This document shows positions 15,258 through 22,990 of a DNA stretch of 64,000 nt, piece by piece. Source of the DNA: an uncultured Clostridia bacterium (lineage in GTDB: Bacteria > Bacillota > Clostridia > Christensenellales > Borkfalkiaceae); NCBI GenBank assembly GCA_930989535.1, contig CAKNLK010000002.1, positions 80,246 to 144,245 on the forward strand. The letters run 5' to 3'. How positions within the stretch are numbered: the stretch's first letter is position 1; each line of letters starts with the position of its first letter. The notes under the pieces are model-generated. The model was not told the origin of the DNA, ran no database searches, and worked only from the letters and a program-made list of their open reading frames with translations. The position numbers and the translations under genes are program-made.

Positions 15258-16444
15258 TGTGCTTCCTCCTTTCGGGCGTCGCGCATTCCGTCGAAAGCGT
15301 GCACATATTTTATGGAGCAGAATCGCTTGTCGCCCTTCACTTGCAGAATTTTTCCTTTATAATAGAAGTTGAATTTCTTCTTTCCGACTGCCGTTATCGC
15401 GTCTATTTCCGAAAGGGGATAGCGCGAGGTTTGCCCTTCGCCCGAAATCGTAAGCGCTTCTTTGTCCAGCGTAACGGTGTCGCCGGGCAGCTTTATTTTT
15501 CTTTTCAGCTTTACGCTCTCTCGGAACAGGATATTGCCGTCCGAGAGGGGTTCTCCGCCGAGCACACGCTTTACGACTTCCCGCCGTTCCCATTCGAACC
15601 ATTCGTAGATGCGCGAATAGCCCTGCACGGGCGGCGAAATTTTTAAATCTTCGGTATACTCTGCCTCGGTTTTGCAGGACGTACAGTAAAATTTGGTGCC
15701 GTGCGAATGAATCGTGCCGATGCTTCCGCATACGGGGCACATGTACAGCGCCCGCTCTATGTACTCGGCGCGGCGGCGGCTTTTATACCGCTCGCCCGAT
15801 GCGGTGTCGTCCACGTCCAGCTCGGCTTTGATGATTTCAAACAGTTCCGCCTCGGTCATGCCCGCATATTCCTCGGGGGTAAGGATTCGCTTGACTCGCC
15901 CGACGAACTTTGTGCCGCGGCGTATCTTCGCGCCCCAGCGCGGGTCGGTGCCGTATCCGCCGCACAGGTTGAACAGCACGAGAGGCACCTTCGCCGTCTT
16001 TACGAGTTTGGCGACGGCGTCGCTCATCTCCCATAGCCGGCCGCTCAGGGTGCGGTTCCCTTCGGGCGTTATGCCGATTGCCCCGCCCTCGCGCAGCACG
16101 CGCAGGGAAATCATCACCGCCTTCAAATCCGCCATCGACTTGCTCTTGGGAATGGGCGCGGCGAGGTATTCAATCAAAGGGGATATCTTTAGGTTAAAAA
16201 GGTCGTCCGAAGCGTAAAAATACAGCTGAAAAGGGAACGCTTTCGAAATGAAAAAAGGGTCCATCGTAGCCTGGTGGTTGGAAAGTACGATGCACGGCCC
16301 CTTTTTGACGGGCGCCTTTTCGGCGCGGTAATGGTACTTGAGCCAAAGGAGAGGGGCCATCGCGAAGCGCAGGAACGCAAACACGGCGGCATGCCTCTTT
16401 TTAACCCAGCGTCTTTGTTTTTTTCGTTGATTGCCAGTATCCAA
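15254..16444 (-). CDS. PlsC-type lysophospholipid acyltransferase with C-terminal zinc ribbon and PH-like tail
   Basis: N-terminal half is a 1-acylglycerol-3-phosphate acyltransferase: NHQATMDP (the HX4D catalytic motif) and PEGNRT (glycerophosphate-binding EGxR variant). The second half is unusual: a zinc ribbon (CPVCG and CTSC pairs) and about 120 more residues ending in a small beta-rich domain (KLPGDTVTLDKEALTISGEG). Start is uncertain: the frame extends to ATG 16549, but the upstream part is poor protein sequence and contains two perfect palindromes. TTG 16444, with GAGAGG 6 bases upstream, is my choice. It may act in membrane lipid synthesis, coupled to the GltS-like gene. Confidence 0.72.
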   Translation of the reverse strand: MDTGNQRKKQRRWVKKRHAAVFAFLRFAMAPLLWLKYHYRAEKAPVKKGPCIVLSNHQATMDPFFISKAFPFQLYFYASDDLFNLKISPLIEYLAAPIPKSKSMADLKAVMISLRVLREGGAIGITPEGNRTLSGRLWEMSDAVAKLVKTAKVPLVLFNLCGGYGTDPRWGAKIRRGTKFVGRVKRILTPEEYAGMTEAELFEIIKAELDVDDTASGERYKSRRRAEYIERALYMCPVCGSIGTIHSHGTKFYCTSCKTEAEYTEDLKISPPVQGYSRIYEWFEWERREVVKRVLGGEPLSDGNILFRESVKLKRKIKLPGDTVTLDKEALTISGEGQTSRYPLSEIDAITAVGKKKFNFYYKGKILQVKGDKRFCSIKYVHAFDGMRDARKEEAQ

Positions 16445-16463
16445 ATTGTGCCTCTCGCAACGC

Positions 16464-16503
16464 GCTTTGCCCGGGCAAAGCAAACGGAGGTACCTCCGTT
16501 TGC
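16464..16503 (-). promoter_or_regulatory. Two abutting perfect palindromes in the acyltransferase leader
   Basis: GCTTTGCCCGGGCAAAGC (18 bp, 16464-16481) shares its last two bases with a 24-bp perfect palindrome (16480-16503) reading GCAAACGGAGGT and its complement. They lie between the promoter and the gene start. They could be dimeric operator sites or, in RNA, back-to-back hairpins that contain an internal SD-like GGAGG. Confidence 0.6.
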
Positions 16504-16574
16504 ATTTCGATTCACGGCTTTCTGTCGATTGTACGACATTTGCGCGCATTCTGTAGAATACTTAATACCATATT

Positions 16575-16604
16575 ATTATAAACGAAAAAAGCCGTTTCGG
16601 TCAA
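16575..16604 (-). promoter_or_regulatory. Promoter of the acyltransferase-symporter operon
   Basis: On the minus strand TTGACC (16604-16599), 18-bp spacer, TATAAT (16580-16575). It supports a start downstream of the frame's first ATG. Confidence 0.7.
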
Positions 16605-16654
16605 ATGCTTTGGTCCCCTTGAGAGGCGCGTGAAATAATTTCACCAAATTATAA

Positions 16655-16680
16655 CAAAAAATCGGCCCCTATGGAGCCGA
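16655..16680 (-). terminator. Terminator of the small membrane protein gene
   Basis: Minus-strand stem TCGGCTCC-ATA-GGGGCCGA followed by TTTTTTG. Confidence 0.7.
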
Positions 16681-16759
16681 AGCTGTGCATTTTTTACATT
16701 TTTTTGCGTTCTACTTATAAAGAACTGCGGGGAAACGCGGCGAAGGGCGCGCCCCTGCG

Positions 16760-17224
16760 TCAGATGAGCGAAAGAATCAACCACGCCAGCACCCCGGCGA
16801 CAGCCGCCAAGCCGAGCGCGACAATCGTTATTTTATACGCCCGAATCCGACGGCTTACCTGCGGCAGGGGCACGTCGCTTTGCGAAAGTTCCTCCTGTTC
16901 CTGTGCGCCGTAAATCGTGTAGCCGCTCTCGGTGAAGGTGATTTCGAGGTCTTCGCCGACGCCGGACAACCGCACTTCGATTTCCGTGCGGGCGCGGCGG
17001 GCGTCCTTTAAATCGCTGAAGTTTCCGCTCAAAATCCCCGCAACAAAGAGCGCGAGCGCGCGGAAAAACCAAAATTTGCTCATCAAAGGATTTCGCTCTA
17101 CGAATTTCAGCCGCAAATCTTTCTGCGGAAGGGGATATTCCTCGCCGCTCTTCAGCTTTTTTCCGCCGCAGAATATGTCGAACCGCTTTTTGCACGCGCC
17201 GTCGTGCCGTATTTGAACGAGCAT
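16760..17224 (-). CDS. Small membrane protein of unknown function
   Basis: I do not recognise this 154-residue protein. ATG 17224 is preceded by GGAAGGAGAGAGG, which decides the start over longer in-frame options. It begins with a short basic soluble segment (MLVQIRHDGACKKRFDIFCGG), has a hydrophobic stretch at about 58-75 (FWFFRALALFVAGILSG), a predicted beta-rich middle (EIEVRLSGVGEDLEITF) and a C-terminal membrane helix (about 128-152). It may be a membrane-tethered beta-sandwich protein. It is divergent from the hydrogenase gene and has its own terminator. Confidence 0.65.
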   Translation of the reverse strand: MLVQIRHDGACKKRFDIFCGGKKLKSGEEYPLPQKDLRLKFVERNPLMSKFWFFRALALFVAGILSGNFSDLKDARRARTEIEVRLSGVGEDLEITFTESGYTIYGAQEQEELSQSDVPLPQVSRRIRAYKITIVALGLAAVAGVLAWLILSLI

Positions 17225-17296
17225 GCCTCTCTCCTTCCAAGTGTTTCTTCTATTGTACAATAATTCGGCGCCGTATGCAAGCGACGGCAAATAAAA

Positions 17297-17325
17297 TTGA
17301 CAAAAAGGCGCCGTTCGGGTATAAT
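17297..17325 (+). promoter_or_regulatory. Consensus promoter of the hydrogenase gene
   Basis: TTGACA (17297-17302), 17-bp spacer, TATAAT (17320-17325). The leader is about 85 bases. Confidence 0.8.
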
Positions 17326-17418
17326 ACATTCGGCAAAAAAGAAAGTAAATAAGGGGCGGGCAGGTGCCCGCCGTGCGCGGCCCGTTTCGGCGAAGCGGAA
17401 AGCGCAGAAAGGAGACGT

Positions 17419-18930
17419 ATGGAAAGAGGACTCTTAACCCCCTTAAAAGCATTGCGCAGGCAGGTTTTTGTGGAAGTCGCGCGCGTGGCGTTCCACACCG
17501 ACGGCGCGGAAATCAAAGACGCCATCGAGGAAATTCCGTATAAGATTACCCCGGGCGACAAGCCGCTGTACCGCGAGAGCATCTGGCGCGAGCGCGCCAT
17601 CTGTTCGGAGCGCGTGCGGCTGTCGATGGGGCTTTCGCTCCGGCCCGAGGATATGCCCGTGCACGTCACGAGCGGGCTTCGCGGCAGCGACATCGCGGAT
17701 AAATACTACGAGCCGCCCCTGATGCAGGTCATTCCCTCCGCGTGCGAGGCGTGCGCGCCCAGCATGTACCGCGTGACGGACGAGTGCCGCGGCTGTGTCG
17801 CGCACCCGTGCACGGCGGTCTGCCCCAAGGGCTGCATCACCATCGAAAACGACAGGGCGGTCATCGACCAGAGCAAGTGCATCAAGTGCGGCAAGTGCAA
17901 ATCGGTCTGCCCGTACAGCGCCATCGCGCACCGCACCCGCCCCTGCGCGGAGGCGTGCGGCGTCAAGGCGATTGAATCGGACGAACTCGGCCGCGCGCGC
18001 ATCAACAACGATAAATGCGTGTCCTGCGGCATGTGCATGGTCAACTGCCCCTTCGGCGCCATTGCGGACAAATCGCAGATTTTCCAACTCATCCGCGCCC
18101 TGCGCCGCGGCGACGACATCATTGCAGAGGTCGCGCCCTCCTATGTGGGGCAGTTCGGAGACAACATGACCCCCGGAAAATTTAAGGCGGCGCTCAAAGA
18201 GATGGGCTTTTCGGCGGTGTACGAGGTCGCGCTCGGCGCGGATATAGGCGCGGCGACGGAGGCAGAGCACTACGCCGAGCGCGTCGCCACGGGCCAACAG
18301 CCGTATATGTTCACCTCCTGCTGCCCGTCGTGGGCGATGCTCATCAAGCGGTATTTCCCCGAAACGGCGGATAAGCTCTCCAATACGCTCACGCCGATGG
18401 TCGCCACGGCGCGCACCATCAAGCAGGCACACCCCGATTCGCGCGTGGTATTCATCGGCCCGTGCGCGGCGAAAAAATTGGAGGCCTCCCGCCGCACGGT
18501 GCGCAGCGACGTCGATTTCGTCATCACGTTCGAGGAACTCTCCGCCATGTTCGAGGCGAAGGGCATCGATTTGGATACCTTCGACAAGAGCGAGGAGCTG
18601 GACGATGCGACGGGCGCCGGCCGCGGCTATGCGGTGGCGGGCGGCGTCGCGGGGGCGATTGAAAAGTGCATCGAGGCGTATTACCCCGGCACGCCGCTGA
18701 ACATCGAGCATGTCGAGGGGCTGGAAGACTGCCGCAAGATGCTGTTGCTCGCCAAGATGGGCAAAAAGAACGGGTGCCTGATTGAGGGCATGGGCTGCCC
18801 GGGCGGATGCGTCGCGGGGGCGGGCACGAACATCCCGATTGCCAAGGCGGCGACGATTGTCAAAAAGAGCGTGGAAACGTCCGCACGGAAACTTCCGCCC
18901 AAGGAGCTGGCGGATAAAGAGCCGAAATAG
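17419..18930 (+). CDS. Monomeric [FeFe] hydrogenase (group B-like)
   Basis: Cytoplasmic enzyme for H2 evolution or uptake with ferredoxin-type electron transfer. Two [4Fe-4S] motifs, CIKCGKCKSVCP and CVSCGMCMVNCP, lie between about residues 150 and 215; an extra Cys-rich stretch (CEACAPS, CRGCVAHPCTAVCPKGC) precedes them. The H-cluster motifs are complete: L1 TSCCPSW (about 299), L2 GPCAAKK (about 347) and L3 EGMGCPGGC (about 455). The N-terminal IYRES/MGLSLRPED-type region resembles group B enzymes, not the soluble NADH-dependent trimer. The last residues (AGAGTNIP in place of the usual GGG after L3) deviate mildly. GAAAGGAGAC is a good SD. Maturases HydEFG are not in this window. Confidence 0.92.
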   Translation: MERGLLTPLKALRRQVFVEVARVAFHTDGAEIKDAIEEIPYKITPGDKPLYRESIWRERAICSERVRLSMGLSLRPEDMPVHVTSGLRGSDIADKYYEPPLMQVIPSACEACAPSMYRVTDECRGCVAHPCTAVCPKGCITIENDRAVIDQSKCIKCGKCKSVCPYSAIAHRTRPCAEACGVKAIESDELGRARINNDKCVSCGMCMVNCPFGAIADKSQIFQLIRALRRGDDIIAEVAPSYVGQFGDNMTPGKFKAALKEMGFSAVYEVALGADIGAATEAEHYAERVATGQQPYMFTSCCPSWAMLIKRYFPETADKLSNTLTPMVATARTIKQAHPDSRVVFIGPCAAKKLEASRRTVRSDVDFVITFEELSAMFEAKGIDLDTFDKSEELDDATGAGRGYAVAGGVAGAIEKCIEAYYPGTPLNIEHVEGLEDCRKMLLLAKMGKKNGCLIEGMGCPGGCVAGAGTNIPIAKAATIVKKSVETSARKLPPKELADKEPK

Positions 18931-18974
18931 AGTTCATAACATTTGTTTTACGCAGACAAAACAACTTTTCGAGA

Positions 18975-19022
18975 AAAGAGGGAGAACCCGGCCGACAAGG
19001 CTGCGGTTTCTCCCTCTTTATT
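18975..19022 (+). terminator. Terminator after the hydrogenase gene
   Basis: AAAAGAGGGAGAA(C)CCGGCC ... GGTTTCTCCCTCTTTA stem with a T-poor tail. Confidence 0.65.
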
Positions 19023-19120
19023 GTCCTATTAAGGGCACACAGATTATAAATAGCAAAAATTCACCATCTTCCCGGAAAGCTATTTAATATATCCCCATAT
19101 GTGCGCATATACATTATACT

Positions 19121-20206
19121 ATGGCAAAAGTATTGCGGGGCGCGGGGAATGCCGCGGGGCTTACGGCAACGCTCGTCGGCACGGTCGTCGGGGCGGGCTT
19201 CATATCGGGCGCGGAATTGGTGCGCTTTTTCCCGAGCGAGGGGTTCGTTTCCTTCGCCGTCGTCGCGGCGGGGCTGTTCGGGCTGTGCTTTCTCCTTCTG
19301 TTCCACGCGGGCAGAAAATACGGCGGGTACGAGGGGATGCTCGCGGGCGTGTTCGGCAGATTCGCGCCCGCCTTCCGCGCCGTCGTCCTCGCAAGTTCGC
19401 TCGTCATGTGTTCGAGCATGCTCGCCGGAATCACCGCCACCGTGCGCGACGGGTTCGGCCTGCGCGAAGTATTCCCGTTTTTCGCCCTCGCCGCCCTCGT
19501 TTTGCTCTATTTCGTGTCCTACCGCGGCGTCAAGGGCATTTTCGCCGTCAACCTCGCCCTCGTGCCGGTCATCCTGCTTTTTATCGCCGTGTACGCGTTC
19601 GGCGTTCCGTACGGCGGCATCCCGTACAAGGAGAGCGACGCGTTTACTTCGCTGTGCTCCGTCGTTTTGTATGTGGCGATGAACGCCTTCCTCGCCGCGC
19701 CCGTGGTGTGCGATGCGGGGGCAAAGGGGCAGGGGAGCGCGGGCTGTCTCCTTTCCGCCGCGCTCATCGGGTTTTGCATCGCGGCGGTGCTGGCGAACGT
19801 CACGAACGAGGGCGCGGGTGCGCTTTCGGCGGAAATGCCCTTTTTGTATGTGGTGGGCAAGAGCGCTGCGCTCGGCAGGGTGTTTTCCGCCGTCTGCCTG
19901 TGCGGAATCCTGACGACGCTCTTTTCCTCCTATTATCCGCTCCACAACTGCGTGAACGGAAAAAAGCGCGCACCGCTGTGGCGCGCGCTCCTCTGTATCG
20001 CCGCGTTTCTGCTCTCCGTTTTGGGCTTAAAGCAGATTGTGCGGTTTATTTATCCGCTCGTGGGCGGGGCGGGCGCGGTTTTCCTCATCGCCGTCGCCGT
20101 CCGCGAACGGGGATTACTTTTTGACGAGCAGTTTTTCCGCAAGCGCGACGACGGCGTACATTCCCGCCGCCAGCACGCACAGGATAAAGGTGGATGCCAT
20201 CACTAA
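19121..20206 (+). CDS. YkvI-like integral membrane carrier
   Basis: Roughly ten hydrophobic helices with the amino-acid/GerAB-like N-terminal pattern TATLVGTVVGAGFISGAEL, as in the YkvI family (APC-superfamily-like membrane proteins of unknown substrate). No Shine-Dalgarno is visible before ATG 19121. The last 30 residues (RKRDDGVHSRRQHAQDKGG) are hydrophilic and are encoded by the antisense strand of the downstream permease gene, with a 93-bp tail-to-tail overlap, suggesting the original stop was lost. Substrate unknown. Confidence 0.7.
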   Translation: MAKVLRGAGNAAGLTATLVGTVVGAGFISGAELVRFFPSEGFVSFAVVAAGLFGLCFLLLFHAGRKYGGYEGMLAGVFGRFAPAFRAVVLASSLVMCSSMLAGITATVRDGFGLREVFPFFALAALVLLYFVSYRGVKGIFAVNLALVPVILLFIAVYAFGVPYGGIPYKESDAFTSLCSVVLYVAMNAFLAAPVVCDAGAKGQGSAGCLLSAALIGFCIAAVLANVTNEGAGALSAEMPFLYVVGKSAALGRVFSAVCLCGILTTLFSSYYPLHNCVNGKKRAPLWRALLCIAAFLLSVLGLKQIVRFIYPLVGGAGAVFLIAVAVRERGLLFDEQFFRKRDDGVHSRRQHAQDKGGCHH

Positions 20207-20917
20207 ATCCAGCCGCATCACCTGCCCGCCGTACACGATAAGATACCCAAGCCCCGCCTTCGAGGCGATGTACTCGCCCATGACCGAGCCGATCCAAGCC
20301 ATGCCGACGCTGATTTTCAGCACCCCGATAAACTCGGGGATGGCGGAGGGAATTACGAGCTTTTGCAGAATTTGTAGCTTGCTCGCGCCCATCGATTCGA
20401 GCAGCAATATTTTGTTTTTATCCGTCGCCATAAAGCCGCTGAGCATGTTCATGATGACGACGATGATGGCGACGAGGATGGTCATAAACACGATGGACGC
20501 GGAGCCGCTGCCGAACCAGATGATGATGCACGGCCCGAGCGCGATTTTGGGCAGGCTGTTCAAAACGACGATGTACGGTTCCAACACGCGGCGCATCGTT
20601 TCGCTCCACCAAAGGAGCAGGGCGATGCCCGTGCCGAGCGCCACGGCGATTACGAAGCCGACCAGCGTCTCCCAAAGGGTAGTGCCGATGTGGTAGAACA
20701 GCGAGCCGTCCGAAGCGAGGTCGGCAATCATGACGGCGATGCGCGAGGGCGAGCTGATAATAAAGGGGTCGACCAGCTGCAAGCCCGCGATGAGTTCCCA
20801 TATCCCCAGCAGGGCGATGAGAAGTCCCGCGCGCGCGACCTGCACGATCGCGCTCTTTTTTTTGATTCTTTTCAGATACAGCGCGTGTTCGGGCGAACAC
20901 GAAAGTGTCTTTTTCAT
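20114..20917 (-). CDS. ABC transporter permease (SsuC/TauC/ThiX-like)
   Basis: 267-residue permease with six membrane helices and the EAA loop (ESMGASKLQILQKLVIPSAIPEF). ATG 20917 has GGAGGG 9 bases upstream and its ATGA overlaps the stop of the ATPase gene. The frame continues far upstream but that part is the ATPase gene's shadow. With the ATPase and NMT1/THI5-type binding protein it forms an importer of the sulfonate/nitrate/pyrimidine-precursor class. Confidence 0.88.
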   Translation of the reverse strand: MKKTLSCSPEHALYLKRIKKKSAIVQVARAGLLIALLGIWELIAGLQLVDPFIISSPSRIAVMIADLASDGSLFYHIGTTLWETLVGFVIAVALGTGIALLLWWSETMRRVLEPYIVVLNSLPKIALGPCIIIWFGSGSASIVFMTILVAIIVVIMNMLSGFMATDKNKILLLESMGASKLQILQKLVIPSAIPEFIGVLKISVGMAWIGSVMGEYIASKAGLGYLIVYGGQVMRLDLVMASTFILCVLAAGMYAVVALAEKLLVKK

Positions 20918-21684
20918 GCGTTCAATTCCCTCCATAGCGTTTCGAACCAGCCGGAAAACTGCGGCGACTCCCTTCTTTTCAGCGGCACGGTGCTGCCGAA
21001 CCCGAGCTTGTGCGAAGCGGTCACCCGCGCCGGCCGCGCGCTCAGAACGAGGATGCGGTCGGCAACGGAAATCGCCTCGCTGATGTCGTGCGTGACGAGG
21101 ATGGCTGTCTTTTTTTCGCTGCGGATGATGTTGTACACGTCGTCGCACACCGTAAGGCGGGTTTGGTAGTCGAGCGCGGAAAACGGCTCGTCGAGCAGCA
21201 GGATTTCGGGTTTGGCGGCGAGGGTGCGTATCAGCGCGGCGCGCTGGCGCATCCCGCCCGAAAGCTGGTCGGGCAGGTGCTTCAAAAACCCGCCCAGCCC
21301 GTACTTTTCCGCGAGGGCAAGCGCCTGCTTTCGGCGTTCGGGCGTGTTCATCTTCTTGATTTCCAGCGGCAGAACGATGTTGCTCTCCACGTTTCGCCAG
21401 GGGAACAGTTCGTCCTTTTGCAGCATATAGCCGAGGTATTCCGCGCCGCGCGCAGGCGGCTTGCCGTACACGAGCACCTCGCCCGAGGAGGGTTTCAACA
21501 GCCCCGCCGCGAGCGAAAGAACGGTCGTCTTGCCGCACCCCGACGGGCCGATGACGGCGACGAACTCACCCTCGCTCACCGAAAAACTCATGTGTTCGGC
21601 GGCGAGCGTTTCGCCCGTCTTTGTGTGATAGGTCAGGCTCACGTCCTTGAATTCCAGGAGCGGCCCCGTTTGATGTTCGTTCAT
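20914..21684 (-). CDS. ABC transporter ATP-binding protein (SsuB/TauB-like)
   Basis: Walker A GPSGCGKTT, Q-loop YMLQKDELFPWR, signature LSGGMRQR, Walker B ILLLDEPFSALD and switch His (VTHDISEA) are all present in 256 residues. FPWR in the Q-loop region is typical of the taurine/nitrate/THI5 subfamily. Start ATG 21684 is supported by GAGGAAACG; the longer frame to 21744 lacks an SD. Confidence 0.9.
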   Translation of the reverse strand: MNEHQTGPLLEFKDVSLTYHTKTGETLAAEHMSFSVSEGEFVAVIGPSGCGKTTVLSLAAGLLKPSSGEVLVYGKPPARGAEYLGYMLQKDELFPWRNVESNIVLPLEIKKMNTPERRKQALALAEKYGLGGFLKHLPDQLSGGMRQRAALIRTLAAKPEILLLDEPFSALDYQTRLTVCDDVYNIIRSEKKTAILVTHDISEAISVADRILVLSARPARVTASHKLGFGSTVPLKRRESPQFSGWFETLWRELNA

Positions 21685-21792
21685 TTGCGTTTCCTCAAAT
21701 AAGAAGCGCGGCGGGCAGAAATTCCTTTCCGCCCGCCGCGGCAATAGTGTGGTTTAGTACAGTTTTTCAGCGGACGTATATCAAAAATTTTG

Positions 21793-22806
21793 TCATGCGT
21801 TCAATTCTTTGTAGATGGCGGAGGAGTAGGAGGTGTCCACCAGCTCGGAAAAATCCACCCTCCGCTCCAGCTCGCCCGAGTTGTCGATGATATCCTGCAG
21901 ACGGTTAAAGGCGTCCTCGGTCATCGTCATGTCCGTCTGCCACGCGTCGATAGACTTGTAGCTCTGGAGCGACGTTTCGAGGGAGGAGAGCTCCGTGCCG
22001 TCGAAGTAGGGTTCGAGCAGCTTCGCCGCTTCCGCATTGTCGGCGGAGTTCACATAGCCGATGCCGCGCATCGCCGCGCGCAAAAATCCGTTGATAATGT
22101 CCTCGTTGTCCTCAATATAATTTTCGCGTGCGATGTAGCAGGTGTAGGGCACCTCGCCCGACGCTTCGCCGACGGACGCGACGACGTATCCCTTGCCCGC
22201 CTTTTCGTATTCGGAGGCGACCGGCTCGAACATGGTGCAGTAGTCCGCCGTGCCCGACTCGAAGGCGGCGGTCATGTAGTTGAAGTTGATGTCTTTATTT
22301 AAGGTCACGTTCTGCCCGTCGTACAGCCCGGCGTTGTTGAGCACGTACTCGAATGTCATCGCGGGCACGCCGCCCGGCCTGCCGGCGAGGATTTCTTTCC
22401 CCTCAAGGCTGGTTTTCCAGTCGAAGGTGTCCGCCTCGTCCACGCGGGAAACGAGGAAGGAGCCGTCGCGCTTGGTCAGCTGGCCGAACACGGTCGGCAC
22501 GTTGTTGGAGCCGCCGACGAGCACGTACAGCGCCGCCTCGGGGCCGCAGAAGCCGATGTCGCAGCTGTCGGAGAGCACCGCCGCCATCACGGCGTCGGCG
22601 CCGCCGCCGTTGGTCAGTTCGATTTCGATGCCTTCCTCCTCGAAGTACCCGAGGGCGTCGGCGATGTACATGGGCGCGTAGAATACGGAATGTGTGACCT
22701 CGTTCACGCGCACCTTGGTCAGCCCGTCTTCGCCGGCATTGTCGCACGCGGAGAGCGGCAGGATGGCGAAGAGGGCACAGAGAATTGCGGTTAAAATCTT
22801 TTTCAT
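21793..22806 (-). CDS. NMT1/THI5-like ABC substrate-binding lipoprotein
   Basis: 337 residues. Lipoprotein signal peptide (MKKILTAILCALFAILPLSAC, Cys21 as lipid anchor), then the periplasmic-binding fold type II of the SsuA/THI5 superfamily: VNEVTHSVFYAPMYIADALGY is the family's opening, with the GxFEEEGIEIEL and GGGADAVMAAVLSDSCDIG stretches. The ligand could be a pyrimidine or thiamine precursor, riboflavin-like compound or sulfonate. I looked for a TPP riboswitch upstream and saw none, which weakens a thiamine role. GGAGATTTCCAA precedes the ATG. Confidence 0.85.
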   Translation of the reverse strand: MKKILTAILCALFAILPLSACDNAGEDGLTKVRVNEVTHSVFYAPMYIADALGYFEEEGIEIELTNGGGADAVMAAVLSDSCDIGFCGPEAALYVLVGGSNNVPTVFGQLTKRDGSFLVSRVDEADTFDWKTSLEGKEILAGRPGGVPAMTFEYVLNNAGLYDGQNVTLNKDINFNYMTAAFESGTADYCTMFEPVASEYEKAGKGYVVASVGEASGEVPYTCYIARENYIEDNEDIINGFLRAAMRGIGYVNSADNAEAAKLLEPYFDGTELSSLETSLQSYKSIDAWQTDMTMTEDAFNRLQDIIDNSGELERRVDFSELVDTSYSSAIYKELNA

Positions 22807-22940
22807 TTGGAAATCTCCGTAAAAAATTTTTTCAATACTATATGGTATGCGGCGGGCGGAAATTTTGACAGGGTTATCTGAAGTCTGCCGCAAACATACG
22901 GGCAGAATAATCCGTGGCGGCGCGGCAGGGAGAAGGCATG

Positions 22941-22972
22941 GAAAAGGAGGGAAAGGCAGCGCCTTTCCCTCC
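22941..22972 (-). terminator. Terminator of the transglutaminase/LRR gene
   Basis: Perfect 12-bp stem GGAGGGAAAGGC-GCT-GCCTTTCCCTCC followed by TTTTCC on the minus strand. It separates that gene from the downstream ABC operon. Confidence 0.85.
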
Positions 22973-22990
22973 GCATTGGTCTTCGGATAT

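Noticed and set aside
16445..16549. Upstream extension of the acyltransferase to ATG 16549
   Set aside because: It contains two perfect palindromes and non-protein-like sequence, and starts very near the mapped -10; a later start is more plausible.
19061..19945. 294-codon minus-strand frame over the YkvI-like gene
   Set aside because: Composition-driven shadow; charged, low-complexity translation without start signals.
20935..21538. N-terminal extension of the ABC permease frame
   Set aside because: It lies inside the ATPase gene in another frame; SD and ATGA overlap fix the start at 20917.
22806..22990. TPP riboswitch upstream of the THI5-like binding protein
   Set aside because: No CUGAGA or other aptamer core could be found.
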